Below, in pieces: positions 1-7,650 of a stretch of DNA of 32,493 nt (position 1 is its first letter; every line of letters starts with the position of its first letter). The translations under genes and the position numbers were made by a program. The stretch comes from an uncultured Eubacteriales bacterium (GTDB taxonomy: Bacteria > Bacillota > Clostridia > Oscillospirales > Acutalibacteraceae), in the NCBI GenBank assembly GCA_900317815.1, contig ONIC01000012.1, forward strand, positions 1 to 32,493. The letters are read 5' to 3'. The notes below the pieces were generated by a model that was given only the letters and a program-made list of their open reading frames with translations, was not told the DNA's origin and made no database searches.

Positions 1-85
1 AAAAGATGCAAGCAAGATGAGTGCACCACAGGCACTTCCTTCGGTCGCTCAGTCCGAAGGACGTGATTTAATCAGTGGCTCCTTA
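1..85. repeat. End of a MITE-like repeat, cut by the window edge
   Basis: The terminus at 65-85 reads, on the minus strand, TAAGGAGCC-ACTGATTAAATC. It is followed inward by CACGTCCT-CGGACTGAGCG and later CTTGCATCTTT. The same blocks in the same order form the left part of the 200-bp element at 15351-15550, so this is another copy of that family, with a different middle. An internal inverted repeat (TCCTTCGG at 37-44, CCGAAGGA at 54-61) could form a hairpin. The copy continues off the left edge, so its second terminus is not visible. The TAA stop of the neighbouring minus-strand gene (83-85) lies inside the terminus. Confidence 0.7.
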
Positions 86-361
86 AATAAGCGCCCGAAG
101 CCTTTCAAGCTTTTTCCTGGCCGCTTTTATATGTCGGGAAACTGTTGAAGGATCAAGTGTCAGAGCATCTCCGATCTGCACAAGATTCATTTTATCATAG
201 TAATACATTTTCAGACACTCCTGCTGACGTTTCGTCAAAGTACCGTCTATAGCGTTGTCCGCAATACGCTTCATTACCTCGATACGTGTGTCGTCGGGTG
301 TCATTATCTGATTGCAAGTCAGTCTGTCAAGATGCTCGCTGACGCTTACTCTTCTTCTCAA
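83..361 (-). CDS. Small sigma-70 region-4-like helix-turn-helix protein
   Basis: This 92-residue protein carries one recognisable unit at about residues 43-88. It is a sigma-70 region 4 / LuxR-like helix-turn-helix containing TKRQQECLKMYYYDKMNLVQ and then a recognition helix with DPSTVSRHIKAARKKL. Region 2 of a true sigma factor is absent, so it probably binds DNA or modulates RNA polymerase rather than acting as a complete sigma factor. Such short proteins are common in clostridial prophages and integrative elements. The start is TTG at 361, chosen because GGGAGG (371-376 on the complementary strand) lies 9 nt upstream, inside the preceding gene. The two genes overlap by 35 nt, which suggests translational coupling. 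The stop codon is provided by a repeat terminus, so the native C-terminus may have been altered by that insertion. Confidence 0.7.
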   Translation of the reverse strand: MRRRVSVSEHLDRLTCNQIMTPDDTRIEVMKRIADNAIDGTLTKRQQECLKMYYYDKMNLVQIGDALTLDPSTVSRHIKAARKKLERLRALI

Positions 362-587
362 GCTGATCCGCCTCCCTGACCTCCTGCGCCTTGTTCATCA
401 GCAGCTTGTACGTGTACAGGCAGTCGCGGCGCATATCACTCATTGACTGTATCAGATTTTCATTGACCTCACGGACCTGAGCGCTCTCAAAGTACGTTAG
501 ATTCTTGTGGTTCCTGATCTTCTCCTCCAGCACCCTCGCTTGCTGTAAATACTCCTCAGCCCACCTTTTGTATTCTCTGTAAGTCAT
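327..587 (-). CDS. Small charged, probably coiled-coil protein of unknown function
   Basis: I do not recognise this 86-residue protein. It is strongly charged (Lys, Arg, Glu), lacks cysteines apart from one, has no membrane segment, and is predicted by eye to be almost wholly helical with a heptad-like pattern. It ends in a basic tail (EKKSKRQRAS). It is the first gene of a two-gene unit with the region-4-like protein that overlaps its 3' end. The SD is weak (GAGGA about 14 nt before ATG 587), so start choice is less certain. A promoter and a LexA-like box lie upstream. Small partners of sigma-like regulators in phages and conjugative elements have this size and composition, but that role is inference only. 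Confidence 0.55.
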   Translation of the reverse strand: MTYREYKRWAEEYLQQARVLEEKIRNHKNLTYFESAQVREVNENLIQSMSDMRRDCLYTYKLLMNKAQEVREADQLEKKSKRQRAS

Positions 588-633
588 TTTTTAGATATCT
601 TCCTCGCTTTCAAATGGTTTTGTTCGAATGATT

Positions 634-647
634 AGAACGAATGTTCG
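634..647. promoter_or_regulatory. LexA-like (SOS) operator candidate
   Basis: The sequence AGAACGAATGTTCG matches the Bacillota LexA consensus CGAAC-N4-GTTCG at every defined position except the first. It overlaps further half sites: GTTC at 622-625 pairs with GAAC 635-638, and GTTCGAAC (643-650) is itself a palindrome. It lies about 10-22 nt downstream of the predicted transcription start of the 327-587 / 83-361 unit. That is a position where a repressor would block elongation or open-complex formation. Confidence 0.5.
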
Positions 648-662
648 AACTTCTTTAGTCTT

Positions 663-691
663 AACCTACCACAATAATTCGAAAAAATCAA
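663..691 (-). promoter_or_regulatory. Promoter candidate for the sigma-like cassette
   Basis: On the minus strand TTGATT (686-691) and TAGGTT (663-668) are separated by 17 bp. The -10 matches only four of six consensus positions, so this is moderate. Transcription would start near 656, just before the LexA-like box. Confidence 0.4.
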
Positions 692-724
692 GAAATTCCG
701 AGGAATTATTTCAAAACGGAGAAA

Positions 725-748
725 TCAAGTCCCGTATTCAGGACTTGA
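725..748. other. Perfect 8-bp inverted repeat between two transcription units
   Basis: TCAAGTCC (725-732) and GGACTTGA (741-748) form a hairpin with an 8-nt loop. It lies between the coaBC terminator and the upstream side of the sigma-like cassette promoter. It could be a weak second terminator or an operator; no long T-run follows on either strand. Confidence 0.35.
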
Positions 749-771
749 CTGAGATGAACTGATATAAAGTA

Positions 772-809
772 TAAAAAAACGGCCTTCTGCGCTGACGCCG
801 AAAGCCGTT
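772..809 (-). terminator. Intrinsic terminator of coaBC
   Basis: On the minus strand the stem AACGGCTTTC / GAAGGCCGTT, with inner GCG/CGC pairing, is followed by a run of seven T (complement of 773-779). It begins 8 nt after the coaBC stop codon. Confidence 0.8.
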
Positions 810-817
810 GGTGAAAT

Positions 818-2023
818 TTATTTTTCGGAATGCTTTATTGCGAGTATCTCATCAAAGATCCGTGCGGCAGCCTCCTGCTTTGTCATGAGCGGGAGTACGT
901 GAGCATCGGTCTTCGTTATAAGCGTAATGACATTTGTGTCTACGCCGAAGCCTGCGCCCTCTGTTTTGAGGTTGTTTGCCGCTATCATATCGAGATTTTT
1001 CTTTTCGAGTTTTTTCTGTGAGTTTTTGAGGAGATCCTCTGTTTCCATTGAAAAGCCGCAGAGGAACTGATCCTTTTTTCGCCTGCCAAGCTCGCCCAGA
1101 ATATCGGGAGTGCGCTCAAATTCTACGACGAGATCGCCGTCCGATTTCTTTATCTTGTTGTCGGACATCACTTTAGGGCGGTAGTCAGCGACAGCCGCAG
1201 CCTTGACTACGATAGTGCTCTCGTCAAAATGAGCCGTTACCGCATCGTACATCTCCTGCGCGCTTTCGGCTTTTATAATATTGACGAACATAGGCAGCTC
1301 TGCTTCGACGTGCGCCGCAACGAGCGTTACTTCCGCGCCTCTCAGCATGGCTATCTGCGCAAGGGCGATACCCATTTTGCCTGTTGAATGGTTTGTCACG
1401 AAACGGACGGGGTCGAACGATTCGCGTGTTGCGCCCGCAGTCACGAGCACACGCTCGCCTGTCATATCCTTTTTAAAAGCACATTCTTTAAGAATGTATG
1501 CGAAGAGTGTCTTTTCGTCAGGCATTCTGCCGTCGCCTGTGTCGCCGTTTGCAAGCATTCCGTGATCGGGAGTTACTATCTCATACCCGAAGCGGGCAAG
1601 CTTCTCAATATTTTCCTGCACGATCGGATTATGGTACATATTGTGATTCATCGCAGGGGATACGATCTTCTTGCAGGTACACGCCATAACGGTAGTAGTC
1701 AGCATATCGTCTGCGATACCGTTTGCAATCTTGCCGATCACGTTTGCGCTTGCGGGGGCGATCATTACAACGTCTGCGCGTTTTGCAAGCGCAACGTGCT
1801 CAACGCTGTAGCGAAAATTTCTGTCGAACGTGTCGATAAGACACTTGTTGCCTGTGAGCGATTCAAATGTGATCGGGTTGATGAAATTGCAGGCGTTTTC
1901 GGTCATAAGTACCTGAACATCGGCACCCGCTTTCCTGCACATTCTTGCAAGATTTGCGATCTTGTATGCGGCAATGCTGCCTGTTACGCCGAGCACCACC
2001 GTTTTGTTTTCGAGCAGCTTCAT
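818..2023 (-). CDS. coaBC: Bifunctional phosphopantothenoylcysteine decarboxylase / phosphopantothenate-cysteine ligase
   Basis: This enzyme performs two steps of coenzyme A synthesis. The C-terminal CoaB domain joins cysteine to 4'-phosphopantothenate, and the N-terminal flavoprotein CoaC domain decarboxylates the product. The CoaC part shows the FMN-binding GVTGSIAAYK (near residue 15), a His at about 76, PASANVIGKIANG, and PAMNHNMYHNP. CoaB shows VTAGATRESFDPVRF, NHSTGKMG, KAAAVADYRP and KIKKSDG. The start at 2023 gives 401 residues and sits 7 nt after AAGGAG (2031-2036). An ATG six bases upstream is only 1 nt from the SD and is rejected. Oddly, the usual ACGD clamp of CoaC reads ANGDTGDGRM, so the Cys corresponding to E. 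coli Cys158 is Asn159. The gene is monocistronic, with its own promoter (2057-2085) and terminator. Confidence 0.95.
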   Translation of the reverse strand: MKLLENKTVVLGVTGSIAAYKIANLARMCRKAGADVQVLMTENACNFINPITFESLTGNKCLIDTFDRNFRYSVEHVALAKRADVVMIAPASANVIGKIANGIADDMLTTTVMACTCKKIVSPAMNHNMYHNPIVQENIEKLARFGYEIVTPDHGMLANGDTGDGRMPDEKTLFAYILKECAFKKDMTGERVLVTAGATRESFDPVRFVTNHSTGKMGIALAQIAMLRGAEVTLVAAHVEAELPMFVNIIKAESAQEMYDAVTAHFDESTIVVKAAAVADYRPKVMSDNKIKKSDGDLVVEFERTPDILGELGRRKKDQFLCGFSMETEDLLKNSQKKLEKKNLDMIAANNLKTEGAGFGVDTNVITLITKTDAHVLPLMTKQEAAARIFDEILAIKHSEK

Positions 2024-2056
2024 AAGCATTCTCCTTACAGTTTCTTGAACAAATAT

Positions 2057-2085
2057 ATTTTACATCAAACGCCGATCCTTTTCAA
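2057..2085 (-). promoter_or_regulatory. coaBC promoter
   Basis: On the minus strand TTGAAA (2080-2085) and TAAAAT (2057-2062) are separated by 17 bp, about 34 nt upstream of the coaBC start. It is divergent from and close to the thrS promoter. Confidence 0.7.
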
Positions 2086-2127
2086 TACAGCGGACGGATA
2101 TTCCAAAAAAATATTGCGAAAAGAGTC

Positions 2128-2156
2128 TTGACAACCGAAAAAAATTGTGGTAGGAT
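2128..2156 (+). promoter_or_regulatory. thrS T-box transcript promoter
   Basis: A perfect -35 TTGACA (2128-2133), a 17-bp spacer and -10 TAGGAT (2151-2156) precede the leader. The start is expected near 2163. Confidence 0.85.
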
Positions 2157-2162
2157 AATGTC

Positions 2163-2420
2163 AATACAGGAAATCGTTGACGAGGACGGCTTTTTGCAGA
2201 GTCATTTTCCAGAGAGTGCGCGGAACCTGCTGAGACCGCGTGCAAATGCAGCAGATAAGCATACCACCTCCGAGAGCCTGCCGGTCACAAGGCAGGACGG
2301 CTGACACCGTTATTGGTCACAATGAGGGCATTTATTTTTTATATGTAATGCCGAAATTGGGTGGAACCACGCGTAAATGTTACTGCGTCCCTTTTTGAGG
2401 GGCGCAGTTTTTGTTTTTTT
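2163..2420 (+). ncRNA. T-box riboswitch (threonine) of thrS
   Basis: The leader has the hallmarks of a T-box that reads uncharged tRNA. There is an AGAGAG motif (2211-2216) followed by a stem-I-like helix (GTGCGCGG with CCGCGTGC). Threonine ACC codons at 2263-2265 and 2266-2268 are candidates for the specifier. A further CCTGCC/GGCAGG stem follows, then the T-box core GGGTGGAACCACG (2359-2371) whose TGGA would pair with the tRNA 3' end. Downstream is an intrinsic terminator. When tRNA-Thr is uncharged, the core should form the antiterminator and allow thrS transcription. The exact specifier codon was not resolved by folding. Confidence 0.9.
2383..2420 (+). terminator. T-box attenuator terminator
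   Basis: CTGCGTCCC (2383-2391) pairs with GGGGCGCAG (2399-2407) and is followed by a long T-rich run to 2420. It is the regulated terminator of the T-box and lies 45 nt before the thrS start. Confidence 0.85.
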
Positions 2421-2464
2421 CCGAGCTAATTCCTGTAAAGATTATAAGACAGAGGTGTATCAAA

Positions 2465-4405
2465 ATGATCAATGTTGAACTCAAGGGCGGCGTTGTCAAT
2501 CAGTATGAAGACAATATCACGCCCGCAGAAATTGCAAAATCTATCGGTATGGGACTTTATAAGTCGGCATGCGTTTGTCGTATCGACGGCGTTGTTGCAG
2601 ACCTGAGAACTCCGCTTACAAAAGACTGTAAGCTTGAGATCCTCGGCTTTGACGATGAGGACGGTCAAAAGGCTTTCTGGCATACGGCTTCTCACGTTCT
2701 TGCACAGGCTGTAAAGCACCTGTACCCCAACGCTAAGCTGGCTATCGGTCCTGCTATCGACGGCGGCTTCTATTATGATTTCGATGTAGAGAAGGCATTT
2801 TCTCCCGAGGACTTAGAGGCTATCACAAAGGAAATGAAGGCAATAGTCAAGAGCGGCATCGAAGTTGAGCGCTTTGAGCTTGCTCCTGATGAAGCTGTAA
2901 AAATGCTTGAGGAGATGGACGAGCCGTACAAGGTAGAGCTTGCGCGTGAGCATTCCGACAAGGGCGAGAATATTTCCTTCTACAAGCAGGGCGACTTTAC
3001 GGATCTCTGCGCAGGTCCGCACCTTATGAATGTAGCTCCCATCAAGGCTATCAAGCTCACAGCCTGCACGGGCGCTTACTGGAGAGGCGATGCGAGCAAG
3101 GCTCAGCTTTGCAGAGTTTACGGTACGGCGTTCCCGAAGGCTTCCCAGCTTGAGGAGCACCTCGCTAAGGTCGAGGAGGCGAAGAAGCGCGATCACAACA
3201 AGCTCGGACGTGAGCTTGGTCTCTTCACAACGGTTGATTATATCGGTCAGGGTCTCGCTATTATGCTCCCCAAAGGCGCAAGAGTAATCCAGCTCCTCCA
3301 GCGCTTTGTTGAGGACGAGGAGCAGAAGCGCGGCTGGCAGCTCACGAAAACTCCGTTTATGGCGAAGTCCGACCTTTATAAGATCTCGGGTCACTGGGAT
3401 CACTATAAGGATGGTATGTTCGTGCTCGGTGATGAGGAAAAGGATAAAGAGGTATATGCGCTCCGTCCGATGACGTGTCCTTTCCAGTACCAGGCTTATC
3501 TTAACAAGCAGCGTTCGTATCGTGATCTTCCGCTGCGCTATAATGAGACGTCCACGCTTTTCAGAAATGAAGCGAGCGGAGAGATGCACGGCCTTATACG
3601 CCTGCGTCAGTTCACAATCTCCGAGGGTCACCTTATGTGCCGCCCCGATCAGCTTGAGGACGAGTTCAGAAAGTGCGTCGAGCTTACGACGTTTATGCTC
3701 ACAACGCTCGGTCTCTATGAGGACGTTACGTACCGCTTCTCGCAGTGGGACCCCAACAACAGAGAAAAGTACATCGGCACGCCGGAGCAGTGGGACGAGG
3801 CTCAGGGCATTATGAAGCAGATCCTCGATGACCTCGGCATTAAATATAAGATCGGTATCGGTGAGGCAGCGTTCTACGGCCCGAAGCTTGATATCCAGAT
3901 CAAGAATGTACACGGCAAGGAAGACACGCTCATCACGATCCAGATCGATCAGATGCTTGCCGAGAAGTTCGGTATGGAGTATGTTGATAAGGATGGCTCG
4001 AAGAAAAATCCGTACATCATTCACAGAACGTCTATCGGCTGCTACGAGAGAACGCTCGCACTTCTTATCGAAAAGTACGCAGGTGCGTTCCCGATGTGGC
4101 TTGCGCCCGTTCAGGTAAAGCTCCTTCCGATCGCAGACAGACATCTCGATTACATCTACGAGGTGAAGGCAAAGCTCGAAGAGAAGGGTCTGCGCGTAGA
4201 GGTAGACGACAGAAGCGAGAAGATCGGCTACAAGATCAGAGAAGCGCAGCTTGAGAAGGTGCCTTATATGATCCTCTGCGGCGACAAGGATATTGAGGGA
4301 AATGTTATCTCGGTAAGATCGAGAAAGCAGGGCGACATCGGCGCTATGAGCGTTGATGAGTTCCTTGCAAAGGTCATGGAAGAGATAGAGACGAAGGCTC
4401 TGTAA
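2465..4405 (+). CDS. thrS: Threonine-tRNA ligase
   Basis: This class II aminoacyl-tRNA synthetase charges tRNA-Thr in the cytoplasm. Its 646 residues show an N-terminal TGS domain (about 1-62). The editing domain carries HTASH (His73, His77) and a Cys182/His186 pair. The catalytic core follows, with the zinc ligands Cys338 (MTCPFQ), His389 and His520 (IIHR), and motif 2 around LRYNETSTLFRNEASGEMHG. The C-terminal anticodon-binding domain contains WLAPVQVKLLPIADRH. Motif 3 reads SIGCYERTLALLIEKYAGAF, the clostridial variant, instead of the more common GSLERFIG version. The start at 2465 follows AGAGGTG by a normal spacing; a TTG 54 nt upstream lies inside the attenuator and is rejected. Expression is controlled by the upstream T-box. 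Confidence 0.97.
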   Translation: MINVELKGGVVNQYEDNITPAEIAKSIGMGLYKSACVCRIDGVVADLRTPLTKDCKLEILGFDDEDGQKAFWHTASHVLAQAVKHLYPNAKLAIGPAIDGGFYYDFDVEKAFSPEDLEAITKEMKAIVKSGIEVERFELAPDEAVKMLEEMDEPYKVELAREHSDKGENISFYKQGDFTDLCAGPHLMNVAPIKAIKLTACTGAYWRGDASKAQLCRVYGTAFPKASQLEEHLAKVEEAKKRDHNKLGRELGLFTTVDYIGQGLAIMLPKGARVIQLLQRFVEDEEQKRGWQLTKTPFMAKSDLYKISGHWDHYKDGMFVLGDEEKDKEVYALRPMTCPFQYQAYLNKQRSYRDLPLRYNETSTLFRNEASGEMHGLIRLRQFTISEGHLMCRPDQLEDEFRKCVELTTFMLTTLGLYEDVTYRFSQWDPNNREKYIGTPEQWDEAQGIMKQILDDLGIKYKIGIGEAAFYGPKLDIQIKNVHGKEDTLITIQIDQMLAEKFGMEYVDKDGSKKNPYIIHRTSIGCYERTLALLIEKYAGAFPMWLAPVQVKLLPIADRHLDYIYEVKAKLEEKGLRVEVDDRSEKIGYKIREAQLEKVPYMILCGDKDIEGNVISVRSRKQGDIGAMSVDEFLAKVMEEIETKAL

Positions 4406-4422
4406 ATCATAACGCAGAATAA

Positions 4423-4470
4423 AAAACACCGCTCTGTTCCAATATATGGTTCGGGGCGGTGTTGTTTTTT
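4423..4470 (+). terminator. thrS terminator
   Basis: AACACCGCTCTGTTCC (4425-4440) pairs with GGTTCGGGGCGGTGTT (4448-4463), with minor mismatches, and is followed by GTTTTTT. The A-run on the 5' side makes it potentially bidirectional. Confidence 0.85.
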
Positions 4471-4595
4471 ATTGTGAATGCCGATGTCGCCCTTCGTATA
4501 AAAAGTCAGAAGCGATGTAATAAATGATATGCTTTGTATTTTGATATCCATCCTCACGCTGTTCGAGTTCAGAGAATAAAATTTTATACAACAAG

Positions 4596-4634
4596 AAACG
4601 GGTATGCAGACGATAATGCATACCCGTTTTTCAT
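4596..4634. terminator. Perfect 12-bp hairpin, probably terminating the ABC operon
   Basis: AAACGGGTATGC (4596-4607) and GCATACCCGTTT (4618-4629) pair perfectly around a 10-nt loop. T-rich DNA follows on both strands (TTTTT on plus; GTTTCTTGTTGT on minus). The ABC operon is transcribed leftward and ends at 4675, so this hairpin most likely terminates it. Confidence 0.7.
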
Positions 4635-4674
4635 ATTTTATTTTGTTTTGCTTTGTCGGAATTACCGCCTGATA

Positions 4675-5925
4675 TTATTCATATCTCAGCGCGTCTATCG
4701 GGTTGAGGTTTGCGGCTTTTACCGAGGGGACAAGTCCGAAGATTATTCCGACACCCATCGAGAAGCCTACCGAGATCGCTATTGCGCCTACGCTTATGAC
4801 GATCGGCATCTGAACGATCATACCGACAAGCTTTGCAAGACCAATTCCGATCAAAACGCCGATCATACCGCCTATGCTTGTCAAAACGACAGATTCTGTG
4901 AGGAACTGTCCCAGTATAACACGTCTGCGAGCGCCGAGAGCCTTTTTCAGTCCGATCTCTCTTGTTCTCTCGGTAACGGAGACAAGCATAATGTTCATAA
5001 CGCCGATACCGCCGACGAGAAGCGAGATGCTCGCAATGCCGACTAGAAGCAGCGATGTGATCCTCATGATCTCCTTGAGATAGTCGGCGTCTTCGCTGAG
5101 TGTGCCGGACTTGTACTCGAATGTTGATTCGGGGAGAGTGGAGTTGAGAACGTCCGCCGCAGCTGTTGCCGCAGTGATTATCTTGTCGGGATCGTCGATC
5201 TTGACAACGAGCTTCTGTATATCGTCATAGCCTGCCGCGTCATTCCATGATGTGGCAGGAATGTAGACAGCCTTATCGTCAAAGCCTACGCTTACATAAT
5301 AGTCGGTGATCGAATTGATCTCGCTGTAGTCTACGAGTTTGGTCATAACGCCTACAACGGTAAACAGTTCATTGCCGCACTGCATCGTCTTGCCGATCGG
5401 ATCTTCGTTCCTGAACAGATCGGAAGCGAGCGAGTCGGTGATGATGACTACGTTGTTGTGATTTTCATAATCGTGGTTTGTGAACAGCCTTCCCGAGGTC
5501 AGGACAAGACCCGAAAAAGGGAAGTAATCGGCGTCCACGCCGTAGCCCGAGCAGGATGTGTTGTTTGCAAGATATGCAACGTCCATCGCATACAGACGGA
5601 TATATACGGAGGTCGCATCGGAGATGCCGTCTATATCAAGAACCTGATTGATCGTGTCGTCATCTATCGTTGTGATCCCGACTATCGGACCTTTTTCTTC
5701 CACAGCGTAAGACGAGTACTTGTCATCCTTGCTGTAAAGGCTTACTTTGACGGTGTTCGTGCTGTCGCCGACCATCTGATCCTTAAGCTCTGCGCTTGCA
5801 CCGCCAATGATCGACACAATGACGATGATCGCAGCGATGCCGATGATGATACCGAGCATAGTGAGAGCCGAACGCATTTTGTGGGAGCGGATGCCCCTTA
5901 TCGAAAGCATAATATTTTCAAACAT
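4675..5925 (-). CDS. MacB/FtsX-type ABC transporter permease
   Basis: This 416-residue membrane protein has the MacB layout. A first transmembrane helix (about 17-41, MRSALTMLGIIIGIAAIIVI) is followed by a large extracytoplasmic MacB periplasmic-core domain and then three C-terminal helices forming the FtsX domain. The conserved motif VTERTREIGLKKALGARRR precedes the second-to-last helices. It should move a substrate, or transmit force, outward by a mechanotransmission mechanism together with the ATPase and adaptors of the same operon. The start chosen is ATG 5925, 5-6 nt after AGGTGA; a GTG at 5934 lies inside the SD and is rejected. It is the last gene of a four-gene operon. The substrate is unknown; antimicrobial-peptide or macrolide-like efflux is only a family-level guess. 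Confidence 0.9.
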   Translation of the reverse strand: MFENIMLSIRGIRSHKMRSALTMLGIIIGIAAIIVIVSIIGGASAELKDQMVGDSTNTVKVSLYSKDDKYSSYAVEEKGPIVGITTIDDDTINQVLDIDGISDATSVYIRLYAMDVAYLANNTSCSGYGVDADYFPFSGLVLTSGRLFTNHDYENHNNVVIITDSLASDLFRNEDPIGKTMQCGNELFTVVGVMTKLVDYSEINSITDYYVSVGFDDKAVYIPATSWNDAAGYDDIQKLVVKIDDPDKIITAATAAADVLNSTLPESTFEYKSGTLSEDADYLKEIMRITSLLLVGIASISLLVGGIGVMNIMLVSVTERTREIGLKKALGARRRVILGQFLTESVVLTSIGGMIGVLIGIGLAKLVGMIVQMPIVISVGAIAISVGFSMGVGIIFGLVPSVKAANLNPIDALRYE

Positions 5926-5943
5926 TTGTGTCACCTCACTTGC

Positions 5944-7650
5944 TTAGTAGAACAGTGATGAGCCGAAGTATACCGTATTGTAATCGGTTTTGTTGACCGG
6001 CATACCCTCGGCAGCATTACCATAGGGGAAAGCGATAAAGTCGTCTGCGGTGAGCCCGTCTGTTATGTAATATTCCTCGTACATAATTGAGCCTACCGTT
6101 ACATAGCGCTTTTCAAGAAGACCGTCTTCACCGACTGCGTAGACGTAAAACCTTCCGCCTTCGCTGCGTACCATCGTACCGGAAATAATGAACCCGTCGC
6201 CGCCTGTCTCAGTAGGTACCGATATCTGTACCTCGCTGTCTTCGCTGATCTCCAGATCCTCAGAAAGCGTTACTGTGAAGCTGTACTGCGATTCCATACC
6301 GCCGCCTGCCTGATCCTGAAGACTTCCTGCCTCTGCAGGAGTGTCGGAGATATCTGTAATAGTTCCGCTGCACATAGCGCCCGTCTCGAAATTCGTGATC
6401 TTTACCTCTCTGCCTTCGGAGATCTTGTTAAGTGAAAATTCTCCGATAGTCGAGGTCACGCTCATTCCCGAGTCGTTCGTTACTGTGATATATGCGCCGC
6501 TTTCTGAGAGATGGTAGATATCCTTCGCAACAAATGTTACCTTGCCGTCGATGGCTGCGACCTCACCGCCTGTTTCGGCTTTGTGCTTTGCGGTCCTGAC
6601 GTCAAGCTCCGCCTGTTTTTTCTGAAGAATCAGGGTCTCCTTTTCCTTCTCCTTTTCGGAGATCATATCCCTGATATCTTTTGCGGAATACTTGTAGTTG
6701 TCGTTGACGGAAAGCTCGTAGTTCTGAGCTGCGGAAGGGTCTTCAGCAGGCGCTTCGGGAAGCTCGATGTTCTCGGGCATCTCAAAATCCTCGGGAAGCT
6801 CTGACGGCTGCTCGGGCATGGACTGACCGCCCATAGTCAGAAACGATACGAACGCAACGCCGCTGCCCGAATAAGAGATCATTCCGTCGGGAGTCAGCGT
6901 TACACCACTGTTTACAGAGAAATCCGAAACATCGGTGCGGTTTATCTTAGAGCCGTCTACAAGCAGGGAGTAAAGCTGAGAACCGTCCTCACCCATAACG
7001 TAGACAACGGCTGTCAGCGGCGACTCCTCGTCTGCAAAGAGAATCAGCGCGCTGCGGTCGATGACCGTTGTGTATTCCGCTGTGTAGATAAGCGGATCCG
7101 AGGCGCTTCCCGTTCCTGCCAGCGGGACAGTCTTATCTGTGATATGAGTATCAGACTTTTTCTCTTCCTTTTCATCGGGTGCATCGGGTGTCTCTTCGTC
7201 TTCGTCATCGGGAACGTAGTCCTCGGGAGCATTCTCGGAAGGCTGGAGCACTCTGAGAACGGAAAGGTCGTTGTCTAATATCTGTATCTCGTTTGTGATC
7301 GTTTTTATCTGAAGTTCTGCGTCTGCAACGCTGTCTTCGAGAGAATGTATATCGTATGATATGAGGACATCGCCCTTTTTGACGGTATCGCCCTTTTTGA
7401 CGTTGACAGACTCGATTTTCAGCTCACGGTCTGCTTTTACGTTTGCGAAGCTTCCCTTCTGGAGCTTGCCGTAGAACTTGTCGCCCGAATCCACATCGTC
7501 CATGTAGGAGTATTCCGCGATTATCTCAGATACGGGCGCAACATTTACAACGTTTTTTGATGATCGGGCTGAAATTATACCTGCAACTGCGCCTGCGCCC
7601 AGCAGACAGATCAAAGGTATCACAACGTATCTTGCTTTGAATTTACCCAT
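5944..7650 (-). CDS. HlyD/MacA-type membrane fusion (adaptor) protein with a large hairpin insertion
   Basis: The 568-residue protein has an N-terminal membrane anchor (about 8-27), a split biotinyl-lipoyl-like domain (SVNVKKGDTVKKGDVL near 81-96, and a second half after 360) and beta-barrel and membrane-proximal regions. It would link the permease to the cell exterior. Two halves of the alpha-helical hairpin (about 103-135 and 322-357) are separated by about 185 residues. That insertion holds a very acidic stretch (PDDEDEETPDAPDEKEEKK), a beta-rich domain and a second Pro/Glu-rich linker. The start ATG 7650 overlaps the ATPase stop by 8 nt, implying translational coupling; longer in-frame starts inside the ATPase gene are rejected. 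It is the second adaptor of the operon and longer than the first (388 residues). Confidence 0.85.
   Translation of the reverse strand: MGKFKARYVVIPLICLLGAGAVAGIISARSSKNVVNVAPVSEIIAEYSYMDDVDSGDKFYGKLQKGSFANVKADRELKIESVNVKKGDTVKKGDVLISYDIHSLEDSVADAELQIKTITNEIQILDNDLSVLRVLQPSENAPEDYVPDDEDEETPDAPDEKEEKKSDTHITDKTVPLAGTGSASDPLIYTAEYTTVIDRSALILFADEESPLTAVVYVMGEDGSQLYSLLVDGSKINRTDVSDFSVNSGVTLTPDGMISYSGSGVAFVSFLTMGGQSMPEQPSELPEDFEMPENIELPEAPAEDPSAAQNYELSVNDNYKYSAKDIRDMISEKEKEKETLILQKKQAELDVRTAKHKAETGGEVAAIDGKVTFVAKDIYHLSESGAYITVTNDSGMSVTSTIGEFSLNKISEGREVKITNFETGAMCSGTITDISDTPAEAGSLQDQAGGGMESQYSFTVTLSEDLEISEDSEVQISVPTETGGDGFIISGTMVRSEGGRFYVYAVGEDGLLEKRYVTVGSIMYEEYYITDGLTADDFIAFPYGNAAEGMPVNKTDYNTVYFGSSLFY

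Noticed and set aside
2813..4429. 538-codon open frame antisense to thrS
   Set aside because: A codon-bias shadow of thrS without SD, promoter or recognisable domain.
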